From assembly GCF_049065735.1 (NCBI RefSeq), contig NZ_JBAKHD010000002.1, positions 372,001 to 436,000 of the forward strand: a stretch of 64,000 bases of DNA. Direction: 5' to 3'. Numbering within the stretch: position 1 is the stretch's first letter; the number at the start of each line of letters is the position of its first letter. The stretch comes from Paramesorhizobium sp049065735 (GTDB lineage Bacteria > Pseudomonadota > Alphaproteobacteria > Rhizobiales > Rhizobiaceae). Below are positions 16,632-24,966 of the stretch, piece by piece. The notes beneath the pieces are model-generated. The model did no database searches, was not told the origin of the DNA, and saw only the letters and a program-made list of their open reading frames with translations. The translations under genes were made by a program, and so were the position numbers.

Positions 16632-17600
16632 TCAAATCTTTCGCAGCGCTACTTCCTCGACAAAGTGATTGGCGCCTTTGCGTAAGATCAGGTCGGCGCG
16701 GGGCCGTGTCGGGAGGATATTGTCCTTAAGATTCTTCAGATTGATATTGGTCCACAAGCCCTCGGCGATGATGAGCGCCGCGTCGTCGGAAAGCTGCGAA
16801 TAGCGATGGAAGAAGGATTGCGGGTCGCGGAAGGCGGTTTCGCGCAGGCGCATGAAGCGGTCGATATACCATTTGCGGATCTCCACCGTTTCCGCATCGA
16901 TATAAATCGAGAAATCGAAGAAATCCGAGACGAAGGGCACCATCTTGCCGTCCTCGGGCAGGTCGCGGACCTGCAGGACATTAATGCCTTCGAAAATCAG
17001 AATATCCGGGCGGTCGATGGTGACATATTCGCCCGGCACCACATCATAGGTGAGGTGCGAATAGACGGGGGCGCGGACATGCCTCATCCCGGCCTTGATC
17101 GAAGACAGAAACCGCAGCACCGCGCCGACATCGTAGCTCTCCGGAAAGCCCTTGCGCTCCATCAGGCTCTGCGCGCGCAAGGTGGCGTTCGGATAGAGGA
17201 AGCCGTCTGTCGTTACCAGATCGACCTTGGGGCTCGACGGCCAGCGGGCGAGAAGCTCCTTCAGCACGCGCGCCGTGGTGGATTTGCCCACCGCCACCGA
17301 ACCGGCGATGCCGATGATGAAAGGCGTTTTCACCGCATCGTCCATCTTCAGGAATTGCTGGCGCTGGCGGAAGAGAAGCTGGCTCGCCTCGACATGGGCG
17401 GAGAGGAGGCGCGACAGCGAGAGATAGATGCGCCGCACCTCTTCCAGATTGATCGGATCGCCCAGCGAGCGCAGCCGCTGGACTTCCTCGGCGGTGAGCG
17501 TCAGCGGCGTGTCGGCGCGAAATCCCGCCCATTCCTCTGCCGTAAACAGGCGATAGGGCGAGTATTTGCTCGGAATGAGCTGATCCGTGGCTTCCCACAT
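16632..17600 (-). CDS. coaA: Type I pantothenate kinase
   Basis: The 322-residue enzyme phosphorylates pantothenate, the first step of coenzyme A synthesis. The Walker A motif GSVAVGKSTTAR is near residue 100, followed by DLVTTDGFLYPN and the conserved IFEGINVLQ and DFFDFSIYIDA segments, as in E. coli CoaA. The ATG at 17600 (MWEATDQLIPSKYSPYRLF) matches the family start; the frame continues upstream without family similarity. It is the last gene of a minus-strand run behind hisE, 14 nt away, so it is probably read with the histidine genes. Confidence 0.96.
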   Translation of the reverse strand: MWEATDQLIPSKYSPYRLFTAEEWAGFRADTPLTLTAEEVQRLRSLGDPINLEEVRRIYLSLSRLLSAHVEASQLLFRQRQQFLKMDDAVKTPFIIGIAGSVAVGKSTTARVLKELLARWPSSPKVDLVTTDGFLYPNATLRAQSLMERKGFPESYDVGAVLRFLSSIKAGMRHVRAPVYSHLTYDVVPGEYVTIDRPDILIFEGINVLQVRDLPEDGKMVPFVSDFFDFSIYIDAETVEIRKWYIDRFMRLRETAFRDPQSFFHRYSQLSDDAALIIAEGLWTNINLKNLKDNILPTRPRADLILRKGANHFVEEVALRKI

Positions 17601-17614
17601 GGCGCGAACCTTGT

Positions 17615-17938
17615 TCAAGTATTCTTGCGTCCGGCCTTTTCCGCAAGGCCGGATTGCGCGGTGCGCCGCTCGAGTTCCGCAAGAACCGAGGCAAGGTCGA
17701 CGCCACTTATCTTCCAAACGACCAGAAGGTGATAAAGCAGGTCGGCGCTTTCGCTGATAACGCCCTGCCTGTCGCCGGAGACGGCTGAAATCACCGTCTC
17801 GACCGCTTCCTCGCCCAGCTTCTGGGCGGCTTTGCCGACGCCCTTGGCGACGAGGCTCGCCGTATAGGACGAACCGTCTGTAACAGCGGCGCGCTCGGCC
17901 ACGATGCGCTCCAGGTCCTTGAGAGTAAAATCCGTCAT
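17615..17938 (-). CDS. hisE: Phosphoribosyl-ATP pyrophosphatase
   Basis: The 107-residue protein is an all-alpha MazG-like HisE. It shows GEEAVETVISAV and ESADLLYHLLVVW, which carry the acidic residues that bind Mg and pyrophosphate. It hydrolyses phosphoribosyl-ATP to phosphoribosyl-AMP in step 2 of histidine synthesis. HisI, the step 3 enzyme, is separate in this organism and not in the window. It sits 18 nt after hisF on the same strand. Confidence 0.96.
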   Translation of the reverse strand: MTDFTLKDLERIVAERAAVTDGSSYTASLVAKGVGKAAQKLGEEAVETVISAVSGDRQGVISESADLLYHLLVVWKISGVDLASVLAELERRTAQSGLAEKAGRKNT

Positions 17939-17956
17939 TTGTCCTCCCCGCCCGAA

Positions 17957-18742
17957 TTACTGGGCCGGATCGAGCCGCATCGCGATCCCGGCTTCCGCCA
18001 TATAGCGCTTTGCTTCCGATATCGTATAGGTGCCGAAGTGAAAAATCGAAGCGGCGAGAACGGCCGTGGCGTGGCCGTCACGGATGCCCGCAACCAGATG
18101 GTCGAGACTGCCGACACCGCCGGAGGCGATAACCGGCGCGCGCACGCTATCGGCCACGGCACGGGTCAGCGCGATATCGTAGCCGACCATGGTGCCGTCG
18201 CGGTCCATGGAGGTGAGCAGGATTTCGCCCGCCCCGAGATCGACCATGCGCCGGGCAAAATCGATGGCGTCGAGGCCTGTGGCCTCGCGACCGCCATGGG
18301 TGAAGATTTCCCAGCGGTCCGCCTCATCGGGGCCGGACACTTTCTTGGCGTCTATGGCAACGACGATGCACTGGTTGCCGAACTTGTCGGCTGCTTCGGC
18401 GACAAAATCCGGATTTTTCACCGCCGCCGTGTTGATGGACACCTTGTCGGCCCCCGCGAGTAGAAGCTTGCGGATATCAGCGACGGTGCGCACCCCGCCG
18501 CCCACTGTCAGCGGCATGAAGCATTGCTCCGCCGTGCGCGCCACTACGTCGAAGATCGTCTCGCGATTTTCCGAGGAAGCGGTGATGTCGAGGAAGCAGA
18601 GCTCGTCCGCACCGGCGGCGTCATAGGCCTTGGCCGCCTCGACGGGATCGCCGGCATCGATCAGATCGACGAAGTTGACGCCCTTGACGACGCGGCCATC
18701 TTTAACGTCGAGACAGGGGATAACACGGGCCTTCAAAGTCAT
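17957..18742 (-). CDS. hisF: Imidazole glycerol phosphate synthase, cyclase subunit
   Basis: The 261-residue TIM barrel begins MTLKARVIPCLDVKDGRVVKGV, with catalytic Asp in CLDV, and has the second catalytic Asp in TSMDRDGTMVGYD. Phosphate-binding glycines are in VGGGVRT and ASGGVG. Together with HisH it turns PRFAR plus ammonia into imidazole glycerol phosphate and AICAR. Its ATG overlaps the hisA stop codon by 4 nt (ATGA), so HisA and HisF are translationally coupled. Confidence 0.98.
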   Translation of the reverse strand: MTLKARVIPCLDVKDGRVVKGVNFVDLIDAGDPVEAAKAYDAAGADELCFLDITASSENRETIFDVVARTAEQCFMPLTVGGGVRTVADIRKLLLAGADKVSINTAAVKNPDFVAEAADKFGNQCIVVAIDAKKVSGPDEADRWEIFTHGGREATGLDAIDFARRMVDLGAGEILLTSMDRDGTMVGYDIALTRAVADSVRAPVIASGGVGSLDHLVAGIRDGHATAVLAASIFHFGTYTISEAKRYMAEAGIAMRLDPAQ

Positions 18743-19470
18743 GCGGCTGTCCTCAGAACTGCCAGCGCTTCTTCTGGATCGATCCGCCCGTCATAAAGCG
18801 CGCGGCCTGAAATCGCACCTTCGAGCTTCCTTGCATCAGGCATGGTCATCCGCTTGATGTCCGCGATGGAGGCAAGTCCGCCCGAGGCGATGACGGGAAT
18901 GGAAATGCTATCTGCCAGCGCCAGGGTCGATTCCCAATTGATACCGGCCAGAACCCCGTCGCGGTCGATGTCGGTGTAGATGATTGCCGCGACACCCGCA
19001 CCCTCGAATTTTTTCGCCAGTTCGATGACGCCCAGTTCGGAGGCTTCCGCCCAGCCTTCGACCGCGACCTTGCCGCCCTTCGCATCGATGCCGACAGCGA
19101 CTTTTCCAGGAAATTTCTTGCAGGCCTCGACGACCAGCGCCGGATCGCGCACGGCGACCGTGCCCAGAATCACCCGCGCCAGCCCCTTGGCGAGCCAATT
19201 CTCGATATGCTCAAGCGTGCGGATACCGCCGCCAAGCTGCACCGGGTTCTTCGTCGCCTTCAGGATCGCCTCAACAGCCGCGCCGTTGACGCTTTCGCCC
19301 GCAAAAGCGCCGTTGAGATCGACCACATGCAGCCATTCGAAGCCCTGTTCCTCGAAGGCCTTCGCCTGGGCGGCGGGGTCGGCATTATAGACGGTGGCGC
19401 TATCCATATCGCCCAGCTTCAGGCGAACGCACTGACCGTTCTTCAAATCGATGGCGGGAAAGAGGATCAT
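18739..19470 (-). CDS. hisA: Phosphoribosylformimino-AICAR phosphate isomerase
   Basis: The 243-residue TIM barrel starts MILFPAIDLKNGQCVRL, with the catalytic Asp in AIDLKNG, and has the second Asp in YTDIDRDGVLAG and phosphate-binding LGGGIRT. It catalyses the Amadori rearrangement ProFAR to PRFAR. The ATG at 19470 is preferred because it overlaps the hisH stop as ATGA; a GTG 9 nt earlier would add three residues. It is homologous to the adjacent hisF, as in all histidine operons. Confidence 0.97.
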   Translation of the reverse strand: MILFPAIDLKNGQCVRLKLGDMDSATVYNADPAAQAKAFEEQGFEWLHVVDLNGAFAGESVNGAAVEAILKATKNPVQLGGGIRTLEHIENWLAKGLARVILGTVAVRDPALVVEACKKFPGKVAVGIDAKGGKVAVEGWAEASELGVIELAKKFEGAGVAAIIYTDIDRDGVLAGINWESTLALADSISIPVIASGGLASIADIKRMTMPDARKLEGAISGRALYDGRIDPEEALAVLRTAA

Positions 19471-20123
19471 GGTTTCCACTTCAGGAAATTGGCGATGAGG
19501 GCGAGGCCGAGCGCCTGGCTCTTTTCGGGATGGAACTGCATGCCTGCCAGATTGTCGCGCGCGACGGCGGCCGTGATCGGGCCGCCATAATCGGCGGTAG
19601 CCAGTACATCATCAGGGTTTTCCGCGTCGAGCGCATAGGAGTGGACGAAATAGGCGTGAAGCCCATCCGCGCCGGTCTTTATTCCATCGAAGAGCGGGTG
19701 AGAATGTTTCACGTGAATCGTGTTCCAGCCGATCTGGGGGATCTTTAAGGCGGGGTCCGACGGCGTCATTTCGCGCACGTCACCCTTGATCCAGCCGAAG
19801 CCTTCCGTCACGGTCTTTTCCAAACCGCGCGAGGACATGAGCTGCATGCCGACGCAGATGCCGAGGAAGGGGCTGCCTTTTTCGATGGCCACTTCCTCAA
19901 CGGCTTCCGCCATGCCGGGCACGGCGGCAAGCCCGCGGCGGCAATCGGCATAGGCGCCGACGCCAGGCAGCACGATGCGGTCGGCGGTGAGCACCCGCTC
20001 GGCATCACCGGTCAGGTCAATTTGCGCGTCAATGCCGTTTTCCCGCGCGGCACGCTCGAAAGCCTTGGTCGCGGAACGCAAGTTCCCCGAGCCGTAATCG
20101 ATGATGGCGACACGCATTCTCAA
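19467..20123 (-). CDS. hisH: Imidazole glycerol phosphate synthase, glutaminase subunit
   Basis: The 218-residue class I glutamine amidotransferase has the nucleophile Cys in GICVGMQLM and the His/Glu pair in QFHPEKS. It supplies ammonia to HisF. Start codons ATG 20123 or, two codons later, ATG 20117 are both possible; the first overlaps the end of the DUF2628 gene. The coding sequence contains a near-parS 16-mer at 19705-19720. Confidence 0.97.
   Translation of the reverse strand: MRMRVAIIDYGSGNLRSATKAFERAARENGIDAQIDLTGDAERVLTADRIVLPGVGAYADCRRGLAAVPGMAEAVEEVAIEKGSPFLGICVGMQLMSSRGLEKTVTEGFGWIKGDVREMTPSDPALKIPQIGWNTIHVKHSHPLFDGIKTGADGLHAYFVHSYALDAENPDDVLATADYGGPITAAVARDNLAGMQFHPEKSQALGLALIANFLKWKP
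19705..19720. other. Degenerate parS-like site inside hisH
   Basis: TGTTTCACGTGAATCG matches the alphaproteobacterial parS palindrome TGTTTCACGTGAAACA at 14 of 16 positions and keeps the TTTCACGTGAA core. It lies about 18 kb from the main parS cluster, inside a coding region. ParB binding is unproven. Confidence 0.4.
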
Positions 20124-20584
20124 TTTTCTCCGTAAAAGCCGACGAGGCCCAGCCTCGCATCCGGCTGGGGCGTGGCGGATCGGCTGGCACGCTTCTTCCG
20201 CGTGGCCCGCGCCGCCGCACCATCGGTGAAATAGCGGATATCGGCTTCTTCCCTGTCATCCGCCTCGATGACGCCTTTGTCGGCATAGCCCTTGCGGCGC
20301 AGCGCGGAAAGACGCCAATTGTTGCCTTCGAGCGCGACGAGAATGGAGATAAGGAAGGTCAGAAATGTCGTGGTGCCGGGTGCGCTCCAATATTCACCGG
20401 CTAACCCCAACGCCACCGCCGCGACCAGAACAAGGCCGGCCTCGAACCAGAGGCGATAGAAGAGAAGCCAGAGGACGGGCATAATCAGCGCCAGAAACGA
20501 AAAGCCGTCGCGGACGAAAACCGTGCGCTCCGCCGCGCCTTTGCCCGTCTCTGCCGGCGGCTTCATGACGACATAACTTGCCAT
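20120..20584 (-). CDS. DUF2628 family membrane protein
   Basis: The 154-residue protein has three hydrophobic stretches between about residues 28 and 90 (FSFLALIMPVLWLLFYRLW, AGLVLVAAVALGLAGEYW, FLTFLISILVAL), then a basic and acidic soluble tail. The opening MASYVVMKPPAE and the NNWRLSALRRKGY segment match the DUF2628 family. It lies inside the histidine operon between hisB and hisH, an order conserved in Hyphomicrobiales, overlapping hisH by 4 nt. Its function is unknown, and the operon position does not show a histidine role. Confidence 0.85.
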   Translation of the reverse strand: MASYVVMKPPAETGKGAAERTVFVRDGFSFLALIMPVLWLLFYRLWFEAGLVLVAAVALGLAGEYWSAPGTTTFLTFLISILVALEGNNWRLSALRRKGYADKGVIEADDREEADIRYFTDGAAARATRKKRASRSATPQPDARLGLVGFYGEN

Positions 20585-20588
20585 GCGT

Positions 20589-21197
20589 TCAGCCTCTCAA
20601 ACTTCCCTTGGTGGAGGGGATCGCGTCCTTCTGGCGCGGATCGGCCTCAATTGCCGTGCGCAGCGCACGCGCCACTGCCTTGAAGCAGGTCTCGGCGATA
20701 TGGTGGTTGTTCGCGCCGTAATGGTTGGTCACATGCAGGGTGATCCCGGCATTTTGCGCTAGCGCGTGGAAGAATTCGCGCACCAGCTCGGTATCGAACG
20801 TGCCGATCTTCGGCGCAGAGAAGTCGACCTGCCAGACGAGGAAAGGGCGGCCCGACACATCGAGCGCGGCGCGCGTCAGCGTTTCGTCCATGGCAAGGTC
20901 GATGGAGGCGTAGCGCTTGATGCCGCGCCGCTCGCCCAGCGCTTTGGCAATGGCCTGACCGATGGCGATGCCGGTGTCCTCCACCGTATGGTGGTCGTCG
21001 ATATGGAGATCACCCTTGGCCCGGATCGTCATATCGATCAGGGAATGGCGGGAAAGCTGCTCCAGCATATGGTCGAAAAAGCCAACGCCGGTGGAAATAT
21101 CGAACGCGCCGGTTCCATCCAGATCGACCGAAACGGCGATGCTGGTTTCCTTCGTCGTGCGTTCCACCGATGCGGTGCGGTTGCTGTTCGATGCCAT
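20589..21197 (-). CDS. hisB: Imidazoleglycerol-phosphate dehydratase
   Basis: The 202-residue, monofunctional enzyme shows the twin metal motifs DIHTVEDT-like (LHIDDHHTVEDTGIAIG) and HVTNHYGANNHHIAET, which hold two Mn ions. It dehydrates imidazole glycerol phosphate in step 7 of histidine synthesis. No HisN phosphatase domain is fused, unlike in enterics. It is the first gene of the minus-strand histidine run and diverges from hslV across a 260-bp gap that contains an inverted repeat. Confidence 0.98.
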   Translation of the reverse strand: MASNSNRTASVERTTKETSIAVSVDLDGTGAFDISTGVGFFDHMLEQLSRHSLIDMTIRAKGDLHIDDHHTVEDTGIAIGQAIAKALGERRGIKRYASIDLAMDETLTRAALDVSGRPFLVWQVDFSAPKIGTFDTELVREFFHALAQNAGITLHVTNHYGANNHHIAETCFKAVARALRTAIEADPRQKDAIPSTKGSLRG

Positions 21198-21280
21198 GGT
21201 TTATTCCCGCTGTCGTGAGTTAGCCTGCTTCTAGAACAGCGAGCGTCCTTTGCCAAATGCTTTAGTCGCCGTCACCAGAT

Positions 21281-21317
21281 GCCGTCATCCTCGACGACCG
21301 GAGTCGTGTATGACGGC
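21281..21317. repeat. Imperfect inverted repeat between hisB and hslV
   Basis: GCCGTCATCCTCGAC and GTCGTGTATGACGGC pair at 13 of 15 positions around a 7-nt loop (GACCGGA). The outer CCGTCAT/ATGACGG ends are the same as those of the BIME-like elements at 13069 and 24465, so it may be a decayed or related unit. A regulatory role in the divergent promoter region is the alternative. Confidence 0.55.
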
Positions 21318-21457
21318 TGGACGAATGTTAACCCTGACCGGTTTGCATTTCGTTCATGCGTTCATACATAGACTGCACGCATCCGGTTTTCGATGCTTGC
21401 AGGGGTCCGCATTTGCCGCCGTTGACGGGGCGAGGGGGCCGCTTAACGGAGTTTTCC

Positions 21458-22012
21458 ATGATCGAACACAATCCCAACACCATTTACGGCACGACCATCG
21501 TCACCATCCGCAAGGGCGGAAAGGTGGTGATCGCTGGCGACGGGCAGGTTTCGCTCGGCCAGACGGTGATGAAGGGCAATGCGCGCAAGGTGCGCCGCAT
21601 CGGCAAGGGCAATGTGATCGCCGGTTTTGCCGGCGCCACCGCCGATGCCTTCACGCTGCTGGAAAGGCTCGAAACGAAGCTGGAGCAATATCCCGACCAG
21701 CTGATGCGCGCTTCCGTCGAGCTTGCCAAGGACTGGCGCACCGACCGCTATCTGCGCCGTCTGGAAGCGATGATGCTGGTCGCGGATGCCCAGGTGACGC
21801 TGGCGCTGACCGGCACGGGCGACGTGCTGGAGCCTGAACATGGGGTGATGGCCATCGGCTCGGGCGGCAATTATGCGCTCGCCGCGGCCCGTGCTCTCAT
21901 CGACACGGATATGAGCGCCGAAGATATCGCACGCCGGGCGATGCAGATCGCCGCTGACATCTGCGTCTATACCAACAGCAATATCATCCTTGAAAGCATC
22001 GACGCCGCGTAA
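21458..22012 (+). CDS. hslV: ATP-dependent protease HslV, proteolytic subunit
   Basis: The 184-residue protein is the proteasome-like peptidase of the HslUV (ClpYQ) complex. The propeptide MIEHNPNTIYG is removed to expose the catalytic Thr12 (TTIVTIRKGG). The GNARKVRRIG and MAIGSGGNYALAAARAL segments are typical. The start at 21458 fits this processing; the upstream extension of the frame lacks similarity. It is 21 nt ahead of hslU. A heat-shock sigma-32 promoter is expected for this operon, but I could not fix one with confidence in the upstream 260 bp. Confidence 0.98.
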   Translation: MIEHNPNTIYGTTIVTIRKGGKVVIAGDGQVSLGQTVMKGNARKVRRIGKGNVIAGFAGATADAFTLLERLETKLEQYPDQLMRASVELAKDWRTDRYLRRLEAMMLVADAQVTLALTGTGDVLEPEHGVMAIGSGGNYALAAARALIDTDMSAEDIARRAMQIAADICVYTNSNIILESIDAA

Positions 22013-22033
22013 CGGTGAACTGGAATTAGAAGA

Positions 22034-23341
22034 ATGACAACATTTTCCCCCCGCGAGATCGTTTCCGAACTCGACCGCTTCATCATCGGGCAGAAGGACG
22101 CCAAGCGCGCCGTGGCCATTGCACTGCGCAACCGCTGGCGGCGCCAGCAGCTCGAAGGGCAGATGCGCGAAGAGGTGATGCCCAAGAACATCCTGATGAT
22201 CGGACCGACCGGCGTGGGCAAGACCGAAATCTCCCGCCGTCTGGCCAGGCTGGCGGGCGCGCCCTTCATTAAGGTGGAAGCCACGAAATTCACCGAAGTC
22301 GGCTATGTCGGCCGCGATGTCGAGCAGATCATCCGCGATCTCGTCGAAGTCGCCATCGGCCTCGTGCGCGAAAAGAAGCGCGAGGAGGTGAAGGCGCGGG
22401 CGCATCTCAACGCCGAAGAACGGGTGCTCGATGCACTGGTGGGTAAGACGGCGAGCCCGGCGACGCGCGATTCCTTCCGCAAAAAGCTGCGCGACGGGCT
22501 GCTGGACGACAAGGAAATCGAGGTGGAAGTTACTGACACCGGCGGCGGCATGCCCAGCTTCGAAATTCCGGGCATGCCGGGCGCGAATATCGGCGTGCTG
22601 AACTTAAGCGACATGCTGGGGAAGGCGATGGGCGGGCGCACCAAGATGCGCAAGACGACGGTGAAGGAATCCTATGACCTGCTCATCAATGACGAATCCG
22701 ACAAGCTGCTCGACCAGGAGCAGATCGTGCAGGAGGCGCTGAGGGCGACGGAGGATGACGGCATCGTCTTTCTTGACGAGATCGACAAGATCGCCGCGCG
22801 GGATGGCGGCATCGGCGCGGGTGTCTCGCGCGAAGGCGTGCAGCGTGACCTTCTTCCGTTGGTCGAGGGAACGACAGTGGCGACCAAATATGGGCCGGTT
22901 AAGACCGATCACATCCTGTTCATCGCGTCCGGCGCTTTCCACGTGTCGAAGCCATCGGACCTTCTGCCGGAACTGCAGGGCCGCCTGCCAATCCGGGTTG
23001 AGCTCAATGCACTGACGCGAGAGGATTTCCGCCGCATCCTGACCGAAACCGAGGCGAGCCTAATCAAGCAATATATCGCGCTGATGGCGACGGAGGAGGT
23101 GACGCTCGACATCACCGACGACGCCATCGACGCGCTCGCCGATATTGCTGTTGATCTGAACTCCAGCGTCGAAAATATCGGCGCGCGGCGGCTGCAGACG
23201 GTGATGGAGCGGGTGCTCGACGAAATCTCCTTCTCCGCCCCCGATAAATCAGGCACGACTTTCACCGTCGATGCCAAATATGTGCGGGAGACGGTGGGCG
23301 ACCTTGCCAAGAATTCCGATCTGTCGCGGTTTATCCTGTAG
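22034..23341 (+). CDS. hslU: ATP-dependent protease HslU, AAA+ unfoldase subunit
   Basis: The 435-residue AAA+ protein has Walker A GPTGVGKTE (57-65), the pore-loop segment GYVGRDVE, Walker B IVFLDEID, an insertion (I) domain over roughly 100-230, and the sensor II region GARRLQTVMERVLDE. The C-terminus SDLSRFIL docks into HslV and activates it. It unfolds substrates for HslV. It is followed by a clear terminator. Confidence 0.98.
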   Translation: MTTFSPREIVSELDRFIIGQKDAKRAVAIALRNRWRRQQLEGQMREEVMPKNILMIGPTGVGKTEISRRLARLAGAPFIKVEATKFTEVGYVGRDVEQIIRDLVEVAIGLVREKKREEVKARAHLNAEERVLDALVGKTASPATRDSFRKKLRDGLLDDKEIEVEVTDTGGGMPSFEIPGMPGANIGVLNLSDMLGKAMGGRTKMRKTTVKESYDLLINDESDKLLDQEQIVQEALRATEDDGIVFLDEIDKIAARDGGIGAGVSREGVQRDLLPLVEGTTVATKYGPVKTDHILFIASGAFHVSKPSDLLPELQGRLPIRVELNALTREDFRRILTETEASLIKQYIALMATEEVTLDITDDAIDALADIAVDLNSSVENIGARRLQTVMERVLDEISFSAPDKSGTTFTVDAKYVRETVGDLAKNSDLSRFIL

Positions 23342-23388
23342 CCCGCGGATGCCTGTGTGGCATTCCAGCATCGCCGTTAACTAATCGT

Positions 23389-23417
23389 AAAACCCCCTCG
23401 ACTTCATCGAGGGGGTT
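23389..23417 (+). terminator. Intrinsic terminator after hslU
   Basis: AAAACCCCCTCGA and TCGAGGGGGTTTT form a 12-13-bp perfect stem around a short loop (about CTT-CA) and end in TTTT, about 47 nt after the hslU stop. Confidence 0.9.
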
Positions 23418-23483
23418 TTCTATTTTCCGGCCCGACTTTCGAGAACGGGATGCTTGAATCCCCCCGGGGCTGACCGCATAGAC

Positions 23484-24455
23484 ATGAAAAGCCTGTTAAC
23501 CCTTATCGCCGGCATGGGCCTCTTTGCCGCCAGCCTTCTCAGTGCCGGAGATGCCGATGCCGCCACGCTGGTTCCTCCCGGAAACCGCAATGCGGACCAG
23601 CCCGGCATTCCCGGCGCATCGGCCAAGCGCACACGCGAACTCAGGACGACCTATGAGGCGAAATACCGCAAGATCTATGATCTGCTAAAACGCGACGCGG
23701 GGCTGCGCGCGAAGATCAGAAGCACCGCTTCCGCCTATGGCATCGATCCCATCCATATCGCCGGGGCCATTGTCGGCGAGCATACATACAATGTCGATGT
23801 CTACGACCGGCTGCAGACCTACTACGTCAAGGCGATGTCCTATGTCCGGCAGGGGGTCAGCTTCGATTATAATGGCGAGACGATCGGCAACTTCGTGAAA
23901 AGGCCGGAATTTTCCACCTGCGCCCGCTTTACCGACAGCTATTCGCTCTGGGATTGCCGCGAGGATGTCTGGAACAGGACCTTTCGCGGGCGAACGGTGG
24001 ATGGGCGATCCTATCCCAACAACCGTTTCAGCGCTGTATTCTTCCAGCCCTTCTATGCCGGACAGACCTTCGGGCTCGGCCAGATCAACCCGCTGACGGC
24101 CTTGCAGATGTCCGACATGGTCAACCGCATTTCCGGCCTGCCGAAACTCGATGCCGGGGACGGGAATGCCGTCTACAAGACGATCATGGACCCCGACCTG
24201 ACGCTGCCCTATGTCGCGGCAACGCTGAAGCATTCCATCGATGCCTACCGGAAATTTGCCGATTTCGATATTTCGAAAAATCCCGGCATTACCGCCACGC
24301 TTTACAATGTCGGCGGGGCCGACGAGCGCGCCCGTGCGCTTGGCCGGGAAAATGCAAGACGCATGGCAGCGGGCCAGGACCTGCTGCTTCCGCAGGAAAA
24401 TTATTATGGCTGGCTGGTGAACAGCAAGCTGGATGAACTGCGGGAGCTTTTTTAG
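23484..24455 (+). CDS. Secreted DUF1402 family protein
   Basis: The 323-residue product begins with a classical signal peptide (MKSLLTLIAGMGLFAASLLSAGDADA), so it is periplasmic. The mature part contains IDPIHIAGAIVGEHTYNVD, FGLGQINPLTALQMSDMV and TLYNVGGADERAR, an arrangement that resembles lysozyme-like/transglycosylase folds (catalytic-type Glu in VGEH, GQINP and YNVGG motifs). This pattern is known as DUF1402 in Hyphomicrobiales. A cell-wall lytic role is inference. A TTG start 30 nt upstream is possible, but the ATG at 23484 gives the better signal peptide. A BIME-like repeat follows the stop codon. Confidence 0.82.
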   Translation: MKSLLTLIAGMGLFAASLLSAGDADAATLVPPGNRNADQPGIPGASAKRTRELRTTYEAKYRKIYDLLKRDAGLRAKIRSTASAYGIDPIHIAGAIVGEHTYNVDVYDRLQTYYVKAMSYVRQGVSFDYNGETIGNFVKRPEFSTCARFTDSYSLWDCREDVWNRTFRGRTVDGRSYPNNRFSAVFFQPFYAGQTFGLGQINPLTALQMSDMVNRISGLPKLDAGDGNAVYKTIMDPDLTLPYVAATLKHSIDAYRKFADFDISKNPGITATLYNVGGADERARALGRENARRMAAGQDLLLPQENYYGWLVNSKLDELRELF

Positions 24456-24464
24456 AGCCCACGT

Positions 24465-24572
24465 CCGTCATTCTCGGGCTTGTCCCGAATCTGCGGCGAA
24501 GAAACGAAAAGCAATTACCGTCCTGACAGGCTAAGCCACGGCAGATTCTCGGGACAAGCCCGAGAATGACGT
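24465..24572. repeat. BIME-like palindromic repeat element (copy 2, intergenic)
   Basis: The left arm starts CCGTCATTCTCGGGCTTGTC and the right arm (24541-24571) is its inverted copy; the left arm lacks two bases (GA) near its inner end. Length and outer sequence match copy 1 in addA. Lying just after the DUF1402 stop and just before the convergent XRE gene end, it could also stop transcription from both sides. Confidence 0.85.
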
Positions 24573-24584
24573 CGGGAGAGAAGC

Positions 24585-24953
24585 CTATTTACGTCGTTTG
24601 CGCGCCGCCTCGATTTCCCCGCTCAGGTTCTGAATCGTCTCGGGATCAATCAATCGGATGTTTTTAGCCAGCAGATTGGCGAGCTCGGTGGCTTCCGGCG
24701 ATAGGCCCGCCGTGTCGATCACCACGCGCGGATGCGAAATCTTCGCCAGTTGCTGCAATTCCTCCGCCTCGTCCCAGATGATGTTGAAATAGGTGATGAT
24801 GCGCTGGAGAAGGTCCCAGGTCGGCTGGCCGCGGCGTCCGTGCTCCAGCGCGGAAAGATAGGCGGCGGATACGCCGATCTTCGCGGCCATCTCCTTTTGC
24901 GAGACATTGCGCTCCTCGCGCAGTTCCCGGATGCGCTTGCCGAAGGGTGTCAT
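24585..24953 (-). CDS. XRE-family helix-turn-helix regulator
   Basis: The 122-residue protein has an N-terminal Cro/CI-type HTH (GKRIRELREERNVSQKEMAAKIGVSAAYLSALEHGRRG, about residues 5-42), followed by a helical tail (EATELANLLAKNIRLIDPETIQNLSGEIEAARKRRK). Such short regulators with a C-terminal helix are conserved beside the Smr gene in Hyphomicrobiales. The ATG at 24953 gives the HTH at the very N-terminus; the frame runs open upstream through the Smr gene but is not similar to anything there. The target genes are unknown. Confidence 0.88.
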   Translation of the reverse strand: MTPFGKRIRELREERNVSQKEMAAKIGVSAAYLSALEHGRRGQPTWDLLQRIITYFNIIWDEAEELQQLAKISHPRVVIDTAGLSPEATELANLLAKNIRLIDPETIQNLSGEIEAARKRRK

Positions 24954-24966
24954 AGGCTTTCCTCGA

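Noticed and set aside
21198..21457. Sigma-32 heat-shock promoter for hslVU
   Set aside because: Several partial CTTG...CAT matches exist, but none has both boxes with proper spacing.
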